From: an uncultured Gemmatimonadales bacterium
GTDB lineage: Bacteria; Gemmatimonadota; Gemmatimonadetes; JACCXV01; JAHWKZ01
NCBI GenBank assembly: GCA_947259315.1
Contig: CAMYLR010000003.1
Coordinates: 1-64,000, forward strand
DNA: 64,000 nucleotides
Reading direction: 5' to 3'
The notes under the pieces are model-generated. The model worked only from the letters and a program-made list of their open reading frames with translations, had not been told where the DNA came from and did no database searches. Shown piece after piece: positions 30,677 to 38,309 of this stretch (its first letter is position 1; the number at the start of each line of letters is the position of its first letter). The position numbers were made by a program, and so were the translations under genes.

Positions 30677-31075
30677 CTACTCGGCGTCGTTGGTCAGCGC
30701 GTGCACTGGAACCGAGCGCAAGTGCCGATTATCGACAAACACCTCGAACGAGTACGTGCCCGCGTGCGGAAGCTGGAAGTTGTTGATGTCCATGATCGTC
30801 TGGGCGGTCATGGGACGGCCCGGTTTCGCCCCGCGAAGCGAGAGTTGACCGTTCACCTTGAAGACTTCCTGACCGTCCTCATCGGCGAGCTTGATCTCGA
30901 GCGGGTACACGCCTTCCTCACCTATATGGGCTTCGACCCGGAGCACCAGGGCCAGGTGGGGGTGGGTGCACGGGAACTCCGACGCGTGGATCGAGTTGAA
31001 GATCCCGAGCAGGTTGAGTTTTCCCTCGCGGCTCACGTTGGCCGCGTCGCAGCATACGGCGAGCGTCACGTCCAT
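30677..31075 (-). CDS. DUF6941-like small protein
   Basis: From ATG 31075 this is 132 residues; a GTG at 31084 is possible. It has the pattern of a small beta-rich family: CCDAANVSREGKLNLLGIFNSIHASEFPCTHPHLALVLRVEA, then GEEGVYPLEIKLADEDG and a final strand set GTYSFEVFVDNRH. These resemble DUF6941 proteins of unknown role that often occur as lone genes. It is cytosolic by appearance, with no signal or membrane segment. It precedes the hydrolase and exchanger genes. Confidence 0.6.
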   Translation of the reverse strand: MDVTLAVCCDAANVSREGKLNLLGIFNSIHASEFPCTHPHLALVLRVEAHIGEEGVYPLEIKLADEDGQEVFKVNGQLSLRGAKPGRPMTAQTIMDINNFQLPHAGTYSFEVFVDNRHLRSVPVHALTNDAE

Positions 31076-31137
31076 TGATGGCACAGTAAGCCCTCGCGGG
31101 GTCTGCGGCCAGCGATGGATGCTCTCAATGCGGCCGG

Positions 31138-31467
31138 TTAACCGGCCAGGATGTCCATGTAACGGGACGGTTCGGAGAGGTTCAGCGGAGGGTCATAACG
31201 ACGGATGAATTGCCGTTCCGCCAGGCGCGCCTGCTCCATCGACAATCCGCCGACCCAGTGCACAAACTTGGCGCTGACACCGCGCAGCTCCTCCATCTCG
31301 AAGAGTTGAAGCAGCTTCCGGCGCAAGTTCCTGGCACTGCCGACGAGAAGCACCGGCTCGGGGGTGTTGCTGTCACCGGCTGCGAGCATGAAGACGCCCA
31401 TCGAGCTGGGCACCTGCATGCGGATTGAGAATCGACTCCAGCGTGTCTTGTGCAAATCACCCTTCAT
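31138..31467 (-). CDS. GIY-YIG-like domain protein
   Basis: From ATG 31467 the protein is 109 residues; the frame is open to 31626 but the extension looks non-coding. It matches the GIY-YIG pattern: GVFMLAAGD... (for GIY), LLVGSARNLRRKLLQLF (for YIG with the catalytic arginine region) and the C-terminal ARLAERQFIRRYDPPLN, where the glutamate and final N are typical of UvrC/excinuclease-type endings. It is too short for UvrC. A role in DNA cleavage or repair is inferred; catalytic residues are only partly conserved. Confidence 0.6.
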   Translation of the reverse strand: MKGDLHKTRWSRFSIRMQVPSSMGVFMLAAGDSNTPEPVLLVGSARNLRRKLLQLFEMEELRGVSAKFVHWVGGLSMEQARLAERQFIRRYDPPLNLSEPSRYMDILAG

Positions 31468-31577
31468 ACTGTCAAAAGAACAGCAACTTCCGTGCCGTTG
31501 AAACGGCAGCCACGCGAAAGGAAACCAAGGAGCGGGGCCGAGCCGGTCGACTTCCTCTGCCACTCGACCCCGCTCAA

Positions 31578-31604
31578 GGGGGCGACCCCATCCTAATCGC
31601 CCCC
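31578..31604. other. Inverted repeat between nrdJ and the GIY-YIG-like gene
   Basis: Arms GGGGGCGA (31578-31585) and TCGCCCCC (31597-31604) enclose an 11-base loop. A second, smaller one (GCCGCC/GGCGGC, 31619-31636) lies just past the nrdJ stop. Neither is followed on the minus strand by a clear T-run, so they are weak terminator candidates for nrdJ. The rest of 31468-31644 shows nothing I can name. Confidence 0.35.
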
Positions 31605-31644
31605 AAAACAACCGTTCTGCCGCCACGGTCGGCGGCCTAGCGGG

Positions 31645-33966
31645 TTAGCACTTGCTCCACCCGCAGTGCTTGCAGACCAGGCAGGCGTTCTCGTGAGTCA
31701 CGGGACCACCGCAATCCGGGCACGTCGACATCGGCCTGGCTGCCATAGCTCCTGGTCCACGGAATTCGTCGTTCTCGGCCGCCGCGCGAGCGACCGATGT
31801 TGCAGTCGCATGGCCGTTCCCGTTGCCATTCGTGCCGCGCCCGCTGCGCTCCAGATAGCGTTCCAGCGCGCGCCCGATCGCGTCGGGCGCTGAAAGGATC
31901 AACTCGCCGTTGTCCCATACCGGGTTGGGTCCCGAGATCCCTTTGAGCTGCTTGACGATCGCCGACGGATCGAGACCCGACCGCAGGCAAAGCGAGATCA
32001 GCCTGCACATCGCTTCCGACTGCACCGCCGCCGTGCCCCCGGCCTTACCCAACGAGGCGAAGACCTCCGCCAGGCCGGATTCGTCCTCGTTGATCGTGAT
32101 ATAGAGGTTTCCGTCACCAGTGCGGATGCGCTCGGTCACACCGTGAGTGATTGCCGGTCGTGGCCGCGGCTTGGCGGGCTTGAGGTCCGCCACCTTGGGC
32201 TCCGCCGTGGTCTCGGTGACGAGGATCCCCTCACGGCTGCCCTCGCGGTACACGGTGATCCCCTTGAGCCCCGCCCGATACGCGGCGATGTAGATGTCTG
32301 CCACCGTCTCCACCGAAACGTCGGTTGGGAGGTTGACCGTTGACGAGATTGACGAGTCGACCCAGCGTTGAATCACGCCCTGCATCTGCACGCGGAAGTA
32401 GGGGTCGATGTCGTGTGCGGTCACGATGTAGTCGGGCAAAGCGTCATCGCCGCCCCACAGTTCCTGCACCAGCGGATGGTAGACGGTGTACTCGGAGAAC
32501 GTCTCCCCGTCGTCCTGTTTGACGCGGCGCTTGTAGGAAGTGCAGAAGATCGGCTCCACCCCGCTCGAGCATTGAGCGACGATCGAGCCGGTTCCGACCG
32601 GTGGGACGGTGAGGACGGTCGAGTTTCGCATTCCGAACTCGCCGATCTGATCCCGCAGATCATCGGGCAAGGCCTGGATGAACTTCGAGTCTGATACCTC
32701 GGGCCACGAGAAAAGTGGGTAGGCGCCCTTCTCACGCGCTAGATCGATCGACGTTTGATACGCTGAGCGAGCGATCGTCTCCATGATCTGGTCGACTGTC
32801 TCAAGCGCCTCTTCGCTGTCGTAACGGATCTGCATGCGGGCGAGCGCGTCCGCCAGCCCGGTGATCCCGAGGCCGACTCGGCGATCGGACGCCACCGCTC
32901 GACGGATCTTCTTCAACGCGTGGTTGTCCATGTTGTAATCGATCACGTTGTCGAGAAAACGAGTCGCCGTGCGGGCAACCTCGGCAAGCTCCTCGAGATC
33001 CAGCGTTCCACCTTCGTCTACGAACCTCGACAGGTTGATCGACCCCAGGTTGCACGCGGTATAGGCGGCGAGAGGCTGCTCGCCGCAGGGATTCGTGGAC
33101 GCGATCGGGTTGGCGTACTCGACGTTGTGGTACTCCCGCATCGTGTCCCAGAAAATGATCCCCGGCTCGGCGCTGGCGTGAGCGTTCTCGATGATCTTCT
33201 GCCACAGGTCGCGCGCCCGCACCGTCTTGAAGACCTCGCCGCCCCAACGCAAGTCGAAATCGGTGTCGTCGAGCACGGCGGTCATGAACTCGTGGGTGAT
33301 CAGACACGAGATGTTGGCGTACTGCACCTTTCGCCGACGGTGGTCGTTTTTGATGGTGATAAAACTCTCGATGTCGGGGTGATCGACCCGCATCGTCAAC
33401 ATGAGCGCTCCCCGCCGTCCGGCCTGGCTCACCGTATTGGTCGACTCCGAGAGCAGGTTCATGAACGAGGTCGAACCGGGTGAACCCGCAACCGTGGCGT
33501 TTACAGGGGCTCCCTTGGGCCGCAGGATCGACAGATCGGTGCCCACCCCGCCCCCGGTGCGATAGACCATCGCGCTATCGGCAAGGCACTTGTAGATGCC
33601 TTCGAGGCTGTCCTCAGTGATGGGGATGACGTAGCAATTGGAGAGCGTTGGCTTGCGACGAGCGTCATCGCGACCGGCGCCATGCATGACGCGTCCGCCG
33701 GGTACGAATTTGAAATCGAACAGGATCGCAAAGAACTCTTCGAACCAGTAATCAGAGTCTTCTTCGACCGAGGCGAGCGCCCGGGCCACCCGCTCCCATA
33801 AATCGAGCGGACCTTCCTCGCCCGGCGCGAGGTACTTGTTGCGCAGGACGTCAGCGGCGAGGGAGTCGTCGTAGTAGGTCTCGGTTTTTTTCGACCGCTT
33901 GAGTATGGTTGCTGCGTCGGGCTCGGTGAGGAAGGTGAGGTACTGGTCCAACGAGGCTTTGGCCAT
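31645..33966 (-). CDS. nrdJ: Adenosylcobalamin-dependent ribonucleotide reductase (class II)
   Basis: The 773-residue protein is a class II reductase that makes deoxyribonucleotides with B12, independent of oxygen. Blocks seen: SNCYVIPITEDSLEGIYKCL, the loop GGGVGTDLSILRPKGAPV, catalytic-site NPCGEQPLAAYTACNLGSINLSRFV and, later, DVSVETVADIYIAAYRAGLKGITVYREGSR. The C-terminus has a zinc-ribbon-like tail CPDCGGPVTHENACLVCKHCGWSKC typical of NrdJ, thought to deliver electrons. Length is normal and no intein is present. AGAAAGG lies ahead of ATG 33966. A promoter, an NrdR-box-like site and a DnaA box lie upstream. Confidence 0.96.
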   Translation of the reverse strand: MAKASLDQYLTFLTEPDAATILKRSKKTETYYDDSLAADVLRNKYLAPGEEGPLDLWERVARALASVEEDSDYWFEEFFAILFDFKFVPGGRVMHGAGRDDARRKPTLSNCYVIPITEDSLEGIYKCLADSAMVYRTGGGVGTDLSILRPKGAPVNATVAGSPGSTSFMNLLSESTNTVSQAGRRGALMLTMRVDHPDIESFITIKNDHRRRKVQYANISCLITHEFMTAVLDDTDFDLRWGGEVFKTVRARDLWQKIIENAHASAEPGIIFWDTMREYHNVEYANPIASTNPCGEQPLAAYTACNLGSINLSRFVDEGGTLDLEELAEVARTATRFLDNVIDYNMDNHALKKIRRAVASDRRVGLGITGLADALARMQIRYDSEEALETVDQIMETIARSAYQTSIDLAREKGAYPLFSWPEVSDSKFIQALPDDLRDQIGEFGMRNSTVLTVPPVGTGSIVAQCSSGVEPIFCTSYKRRVKQDDGETFSEYTVYHPLVQELWGGDDALPDYIVTAHDIDPYFRVQMQGVIQRWVDSSISSTVNLPTDVSVETVADIYIAAYRAGLKGITVYREGSREGILVTETTAEPKVADLKPAKPRPRPAITHGVTERIRTGDGNLYITINEDESGLAEVFASLGKAGGTAAVQSEAMCRLISLCLRSGLDPSAIVKQLKGISGPNPVWDNGELILSAPDAIGRALERYLERSGRGTNGNGNGHATATSVARAAAENDEFRGPGAMAARPMSTCPDCGGPVTHENACLVCKHCGWSKC

Positions 33967-33984
33967 GAGCGAGCCTTTCTGTCA

Positions 33985-34010
33985 CGACGACCGGAACTCA
34001 TATGTCGTCG
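33985..34010 (-). other. Leader hairpin upstream of nrdJ
   Basis: Inverted repeat CGACGAC (33985-33991) and GTCGTCG (34004-34010), 7 bp with a 12-base loop, lies just ahead of the nrdJ ribosome site in a leader of about 145 bases. No B12-box-like sequence was seen, so I do not call a cobalamin riboswitch. Confidence 0.35.
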
Positions 34011-34117
34011 CCCTAGGGACGAAAGGGAGTCGCTTGAGATCGAACGCCGTCCGAGCGGAAGGGCAATCAGGCGACCCGTCGATTGCGCTTGTTTTCTGTC
34101 AGGATGAGGCGACGACC

Positions 34118-34146
34118 ATACTATCAAGAGCGATCGAGCTTGTCAA
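34118..34146 (-). promoter_or_regulatory. nrdJ: Candidate sigma-70-type promoter of nrdJ
   Basis: On the minus strand a perfect -35 TTGACA (34146-34141) is followed by a 17-base spacer and -10 TAGTAT (34123-34118). The start would lie near 34111. Confidence 0.65.
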
Positions 34147-34153
34147 GATTGAG

Positions 34154-34169
34154 GTACAATATACAGTGG
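34154..34169. promoter_or_regulatory. NrdR-box-like site
   Basis: GTACAATATACAGTGG matches 12 of 16 positions of the usual NrdR box (ACACWATATATWGTGT-like). It lies 7 bases upstream of the nrdJ -35. NrdR boxes normally come in pairs about three turns apart; I could not find a convincing partner. Confidence 0.5.
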
Positions 34170-34181
34170 TCAGCCCGACAT

Positions 34182-34190
34182 TTATCCACA
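34182..34190 (+). promoter_or_regulatory. DnaA box TTATCCACA
   Basis: An exact match to the high-affinity DnaA box, beside the nrdJ control region. DnaA regulates nrd genes in some bacteria. A single box with no cluster argues against a replication origin. The remaining intergenic bases up to 34339 hold a CCCAGG/CCTGGG hairpin (34206-34222) and only weak promoter-like matches for erpA. Confidence 0.5.
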
Positions 34191-34339
34191 ACATCTGGTG
34201 GAAATCCCAGGGAAAACCTGGGGATCGAGTGGGGATGGCCTGGGGAATGCGGTGGATAGTCGGGAGCGTTGACGAGCGGCGTCCACTCCGTTACCGTTTT
34301 GTGTCTAGAGACATACCATACTGAATGGAGGAGCATAGC

Positions 34340-34696
34340 ATGACCGAGATCGCCGAAGTGCAAAACGATGACCAGGTGATGACCGTTACCACAGCGGCCA
34401 CTGCCAAGATCAAGGAGTTGCGCGATCGGGAAAACCTGGAGGACAAGGGCCTTCGCGTACGCGTGGTGGGTGGCGGTTGTCATGGTTTTTCATACGCGCT
34501 CGGCTTCGATGATCGCAAGGAGACCGATTCGGTGCTCGTGATCGATGGCGTCGACTTTCTGGTCGACAAGTACAGCGCGCCCTACCTGGTGGGGGCGAAC
34601 ATCGACTTTGTGGACGGTTTGAACGGAGCCGGCTTCAAGATCGGCAACCCGAACGCCAAGTCGACCTGCGGCTGTGGAGAGTCGTTCGGCGTATAG
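34340..34696 (+). CDS. erpA: Iron-sulfur cluster insertion protein (ErpA/IscA family)
   Basis: The 118-residue A-type carrier has the three conserved cysteines: C47 in GGGCHGFSY and C110, C112 in STCGCGES. These hold a [Fe-S] cluster for transfer to apo-proteins such as aconitase. ATG 34340 is chosen because GGAGGAG lies at the right distance; the ATG at 34325 overlaps that ribosome site. The protein has an extra 12-13 residues at the N-terminus compared with the shortest members. It is divergent from nrdJ and followed by a strong terminator. Confidence 0.93.
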   Translation: MTEIAEVQNDDQVMTVTTAATAKIKELRDRENLEDKGLRVRVVGGGCHGFSYALGFDDRKETDSVLVIDGVDFLVDKYSAPYLVGANIDFVDGLNGAGFKIGNPNAKSTCGCGESFGV

Positions 34697-34726
34697 TGAA
34701 CGACACCTACTAGCTGGTAGCTAGAT

Positions 34727-34760
34727 GGGCTCCTTCCCGCCCCGGGAGGGAGCCCGTTTT
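34727..34760 (+). terminator. Rho-independent terminator after erpA
   Basis: A 13-bp stem (GGGCTCCTTCCCG with CGGGAGGGAGCCC, one G-T pair) and CCC loop, followed by GTTTT. The minus-strand side has no T-run, so it serves erpA; its 3' end touches the stop codon of the convergent peroxiredoxin. Confidence 0.85.
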
Positions 34761-35226
34761 ACATCTCTGCCAGCGCCGCCAGGACTTCCACAGCGTGACC
34801 TTTGACTTTCACTTTGGGAAAGACGCGCGCGATCCGACCCGTCTGGTCGATCACGAACGTGGTGCGCTCGATCCCCTGGCTCTCGCGCCCAAACAGCTTC
34901 CTCGTCTTCCACACACCGTACCGTTCACACACATCGCTCTCGGCGTCGGAAAGTAGCGGGAACGGTAGGCCGAATCTCTTCTGGAAGCGGCGGTGGCTGG
35001 CGAGCGAGTCTTTAGAAACGCCGAGCACGATCGCATCCAGGTTGGTGAAGTCGGGCATCCTGCCCTTGAAGGCGAGCGCCTCCGCCGTTCAACCGGGTGT
35101 CATGTCGCGGGGATAGAAGTACAGCACGACCGGCTTCCCCTCGAGATCCGCGAGCCGAATGTTCTCGTCTTCGGTCGAGGGAAGATCGAAATCTGGTGCC
35201 GGGTCGCCGACCTCGAGCATAGGCAT
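34759..35226 (-). CDS. bcp: Bcp/PrxQ-type peroxiredoxin selenoprotein (Sec at in-frame TGA 35091-35089)
   Basis: Read through one TGA this is a complete 155-residue peroxiredoxin. [23 protein letters not shown] places selenocysteine (U46) at the peroxidatic position of the P-x3-T-x2-C motif; P39 and T43 are in place. The usual PrxQ resolving cysteine five residues later is L51, so it would act without that partner. The rest is typical: [35 protein letters not shown]121 in ERTTFVID and a [15 protein letters not shown] end. A start at internal ATG 35058 would lack the active site. ATG 35226 has AAGGG six bases upstream. A SECIS-like hairpin lies at 35053-35065. It would reduce hydroperoxides in the cytosol. 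Confidence 0.92.
35053..35065 (-). promoter_or_regulatory. SECIS-like hairpin of the peroxiredoxin selenoprotein
   Basis: GGGCA-GGA-TGCCC on the minus strand: a 5-bp perfect stem with GGA loop, the loop starting 29 nt after the TGA and beginning with G. A second possible stem (GGAGGC/GCCTTC, loop GCTC) lies closer, 12 nt from the TGA, at less usual spacing. Confidence 0.6.
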
Positions 35227-35285
35227 TGTGGACCCTTCGGTTTTTGTGATGCCGGGCGTTTGGTGACCAGCTTAATATTCGTCGT

Positions 35286-35945
35286 ATGGTCCGAGTGCGC
35301 CGCCGCCCCGCGTTTCGATCGCTGCTGCTGGCGTTTCTGATAACCGGCGGTTGCGGCCCGGCGGATTCGGTCCGGGAGAACGTCAGCCACGAACTTACCG
35401 CTGAGCTGCGCGGGACACGGCTCGCAAACCCGATCCAAAGGCCCCATTTCTCCCTGATCGACACCGAGGGGGTCGACTTCGACTTCCACGTCCGCACCGA
35501 GGGATACGCGACGCTGCTGTTCTTCGGGTACACCCACTGTCCCGATGTCTGCCCTATTCATATGGCCAACATCGCCGCGGCCCTCGATCGGGTGGGTTGG
35601 CAAACGCGGCGCCGCGTGAAGGTCGTGTTCGTGACTACCGATCCGGATCGCGACACGCCAGAGCGTATTCGGCAGTGGCTCGACCGTTTTGATCCCGCGT
35701 TTGTCGGTCTGCGTGGAAGCATCGAGGAAGTGGCCGCGGTCCAGGAGGAGCTGAACCTGCCGCCGAGCATCATTCCATCTGAACCAGCCACCGGGTATGA
35801 AGTCGGTCATGCCGCGCAGGTGCTCGCTTTCTCGCCATCGGGCACGGCTACCGTGGCGTATCCCTTTGGTACCCGACAGGCTGATTGGGTCCACGATCTG
35901 CCGCTTCTGGTCGCGACCCACGATGAGGAGGCGTTGGCGCACTAA
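35286..35945 (+). CDS. SCO1/SenC-family copper chaperone lipoprotein
   Basis: The 219-residue protein has a lipobox ending ITGGC (C23) and the SCO copper site: C85 and C89 in THCPDVC plus H175 in EVGHAAQV. It is predicted to be anchored to a membrane facing the periplasm and to load copper into the CuA site of cytochrome c oxidase, in keeping with the ctaG gene that follows three bases later. Other blocks: HFSLIDTEG, LLFFGYTHCP, VVFVTTDPDRDTPE. It is divergent from the seleno-peroxiredoxin. Confidence 0.92.
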   Translation: MVRVRRRPAFRSLLLAFLITGGCGPADSVRENVSHELTAELRGTRLANPIQRPHFSLIDTEGVDFDFHVRTEGYATLLFFGYTHCPDVCPIHMANIAAALDRVGWQTRRRVKVVFVTTDPDRDTPERIRQWLDRFDPAFVGLRGSIEEVAAVQEELNLPPSIIPSEPATGYEVGHAAQVLAFSPSGTATVAYPFGTRQADWVHDLPLLVATHDEEALAH

Positions 35946-35947
35946 TC

Positions 35948-36739
35948 GTGCAATGGTGGTGCTCAGCTCAGGGCGTGGCCTGGGACTGGACCTGGCGGCC
36001 TTATGTCGGGGTGTGGGTCGTGGTGCTGCTCATGATGGCGGGCTACGCGAAGCTCGCACGCGACGCCGGCGGCTGGCGCGAAGTTGGTTGGCGCGCGGTC
36101 GCGTTTGTGACCGGTCTGGGTGTCATCTGGGTGGCCCTCGATTGGCCGATCGGCGCTCTGGCGGCGGGCTATCTGGCCAGCGTTCACATGGTGCAGTTCT
36201 TGTTGGTGGGCTTGATCGCCCCGGTGCTGCTTCTGCTCGGTGTTCCCGAGCGCGCCTTTGCGTCGCTCCAGCGCTGGTCCACTCTCCACAGCGTGCTCTC
36301 CCGCGTGACCCAACCGTTGGTGGCGATCGTCGGCTTCAATGCGATCCTGGTGTTCACCCATTGGCCAACGGTGGTCGATGCGCTCATGGGTTCGCAGGCG
36401 GGCTCGTTCACGATCGACATGTTGTGGTTGTTTGGCGGTACGCTCTTCTGGTGGCCGCTGGTGGCCCCGGTGCCGACGCGGCCTGGATTCACCTATCCGC
36501 TCAAGCTCGCCTATCTGATCGCCAACACGATCCTCTCGACGGCGCCGTTTCTCTATCTGACGTTTAGCCAACTGCCGGTCTACGCGACGTACGAGCTAGC
36601 GCCACCGGTGGGGTGGATGACCAAGCAGCAAGACCAACAGTTGGCGGGAATCCTGATGAAAATCGGCGGTGGGCTGATCCTGTGGACGGCGATCACGGTT
36701 CTGTTCTTTCGGTGGTACCGGGCCGAGGGCGAGCCCTAG
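35948..36739 (+). CDS. ctaG: Cytochrome c oxidase assembly protein (caa3-type CtaG)
   Basis: The 263-residue membrane protein has about seven helices. It matches the CtaG_caa3 family: WDWTWRPYVGVWVVVL, SVHMVQFLLVGLIAPVLLLLGVP, NAILVFTHWPTVVD, LWLFGGTLFWWPLVAPVPTRP, and TFSQLPVYATYELAPPVGWM. Several histidines and methionines in the helices suit copper handling. The GTG start lies directly after the SCO1 stop, supporting joint function in oxidase assembly. The oxidase subunits themselves are not in the window. Confidence 0.88.
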   Translation: MQWWCSAQGVAWDWTWRPYVGVWVVVLLMMAGYAKLARDAGGWREVGWRAVAFVTGLGVIWVALDWPIGALAAGYLASVHMVQFLLVGLIAPVLLLLGVPERAFASLQRWSTLHSVLSRVTQPLVAIVGFNAILVFTHWPTVVDALMGSQAGSFTIDMLWLFGGTLFWWPLVAPVPTRPGFTYPLKLAYLIANTILSTAPFLYLTFSQLPVYATYELAPPVGWMTKQQDQQLAGILMKIGGGLILWTAITVLFFRWYRAEGEP

Positions 36740-36782
36740 GAAATCCCACATCGTCGGCTTGTTGCCCCCGATCCGCAGGGCT

Positions 36783-37517
36783 ATGTTCGGTTCCGTGCCG
36801 GCTTGCGAGCGCCTTTTCCTGTTTGATATCGACGGAACGCTGCTCTCAGCCGGCGGCGCCCCGCGGCGCGCGTTTCGGCAGGCGCTCCTGGATCATTTCG
36901 GGACCGAGGGAGACGCCGCCAACAACGATTTTTCGGGCAAGACCGATCCCCAGATCGTGTATGAGCTGATGCGCGCCGCCGGTTTTACCGACGGTCACAT
37001 CGGTGATCGGCTCCAGGGGCTGTTTGATGACTATCTGGCGGGGCTGGCGATCGAGCTCGAAACCGAAACCCGCCACTACTTGTTTCCCGGTGTTGCCGAG
37101 CTCATCCCCGCGCTGGCTAACGATCCGCGGGTCGTGCTCGGGCTGGTCACCGGGAATGTCGAGCAGGGGGCCCGACTCAAGCTCGACCATTTTGGGCTTT
37201 GGGACGCGTTCGAGATCGGGGCCTTCGGCTCCGATGATCACGGCCGTGACCAGCTGCCGGCGATCGCGATCGAGCGGGCGGAAGCCAAGACAGGCCGTCG
37301 CTTCCGCGGCGCCGCCGTGGTAGTCGTGGGTGATACGCCGGCCGATATCCAATGTGCCCGCGCGGTTGGAGCTGTAGCTGTGGCGGTCGCGACCGGAAAC
37401 CCGTCGCGGCAGACACTGGCTGATTGTGAGCCTGACATGTTGCTCGATTCGATGGCCGATTGGCCGCAATGGCTGGCGGATTTGGGATTGGAGATGAACC
37501 TCTCGGAGAGAAGGTAG
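36783..37517 (+). CDS. HAD-superfamily phosphatase (phosphoglycolate-phosphatase-like)
   Basis: The 244-residue protein shows HAD motif I LFLFDIDGTLL, the helical cap (KTDPQIVYELMRAAGF), motif II LGLVTGN, a motif III lysine region and motif IV VVVVGDTPADIQCARAVGA. The layout is that of Gph-like enzymes acting on small phosphorylated metabolites. ATG 36783 is taken as start; TTG 36759 is possible. Three bases separate it from the slipin gene, in the same direction. Exact substrate not determinable. Confidence 0.85.
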   Translation: MFGSVPACERLFLFDIDGTLLSAGGAPRRAFRQALLDHFGTEGDAANNDFSGKTDPQIVYELMRAAGFTDGHIGDRLQGLFDDYLAGLAIELETETRHYLFPGVAELIPALANDPRVVLGLVTGNVEQGARLKLDHFGLWDAFEIGAFGSDDHGRDQLPAIAIERAEAKTGRRFRGAAVVVVGDTPADIQCARAVGAVAVAVATGNPSRQTLADCEPDMLLDSMADWPQWLADLGLEMNLSERR

Positions 37518-37520
37518 AAA

Positions 37521-38300
37521 ATGCCAGGGATCAACGCGCTGACAGTGGTATTCGTGTTCCTTGTGTTCATTGCGATGAGCGCGATCAAGATTCTGAAGGA
37601 GTACGAACGCGGTGTCATCTTCCGATTGGGCCGTCTGAGCGGCGCCAAGGGACCGGGGATTTTCTGGCTCTGGCCGATCATCGAAAAGATGGTCAAGGTG
37701 GACCTGCGGGTGATCACACAGGACGTGCCAGCGCAGGACGTCATCACAAAAGACAACGTGTCGGTCAAGGTGAACGCGGTCGTCTATTTCCGGGTATTTG
37801 ACCCCGACAAAGCGATCGTCGAGGTCGAGGACTTCCTGTACGCGACCAGCAAGCTGGCGCAGACCACATTGCGGTCCGTCGTCGGCGAGGCTGAGCTCGA
37901 TGAGCTGCTGGCCGAGCGGGAGCGAATAAACGACCGCATCGCTGGTATCCTCGACGAGGGCACCGACCCCTGGGGGATCAAAGTCGCCAAGGTCGAGGTC
38001 AAGGACGTCGATTTGCCACAGCAGATGCAGCGCGCGATGGCGCGGCAGGCGGAAGCCGAGCGTGAGCGACGGGCCAAGGTGATCACCGCGGAGGGCGAAT
38101 ACCAGGCCGCCGAACGGATCTCCGAAGCGGCTGCGATCATTGGCCGGCATCCTGAGGCGCTGCAGCTCAGGTATCTACAGACTCTGGTCGAGATCGCGGC
38201 GGAGAACAACTCTACGACCCTGTTTCCGATCCCGATCGATTTCCTCAAGGCGTTCGAGGCAGGACGCGGCAGCGCGTCGCCCACGGGCGGCCAGCATTAG
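37521..38300 (+). CDS. Slipin (stomatin/prohibitin, SPFH domain)
   Basis: The 259-residue protein has one N-terminal membrane segment (about 5-22) and an SPFH domain: [87 protein letters not shown]. It continues with the coiled-coil [25 protein letters not shown] of the slipin group. Slipins oligomerise on membranes and often pair with an NfeD protease; the NfeD-like gene here starts at 63752, not adjacent. AGAAGG precedes the ATG. Confidence 0.93.
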   Translation: MPGINALTVVFVFLVFIAMSAIKILKEYERGVIFRLGRLSGAKGPGIFWLWPIIEKMVKVDLRVITQDVPAQDVITKDNVSVKVNAVVYFRVFDPDKAIVEVEDFLYATSKLAQTTLRSVVGEAELDELLAERERINDRIAGILDEGTDPWGIKVAKVEVKDVDLPQQMQRAMARQAEAERERRAKVITAEGEYQAAERISEAAAIIGRHPEALQLRYLQTLVEIAAENNSTTLFPIPIDFLKAFEAGRGSASPTGGQH

Positions 38301-38309
38301 GACGTGGCG

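Noticed and set aside
31645-33966. Intein or split in nrdJ
   Set aside because: Length and motif order are normal, with no extra cysteine/asparagine-bounded insert.
33967-34117. Cobalamin riboswitch in the nrdJ leader
   Set aside because: Expected for a B12-dependent enzyme, but no B12-box-like conserved core is visible; only a simple 7-bp hairpin.
34182-34190. Replication origin around the DnaA box
   Set aside because: Only one exact box, no AT-rich unwinding region, and no dnaA/dnaN/gyrB genes nearby.
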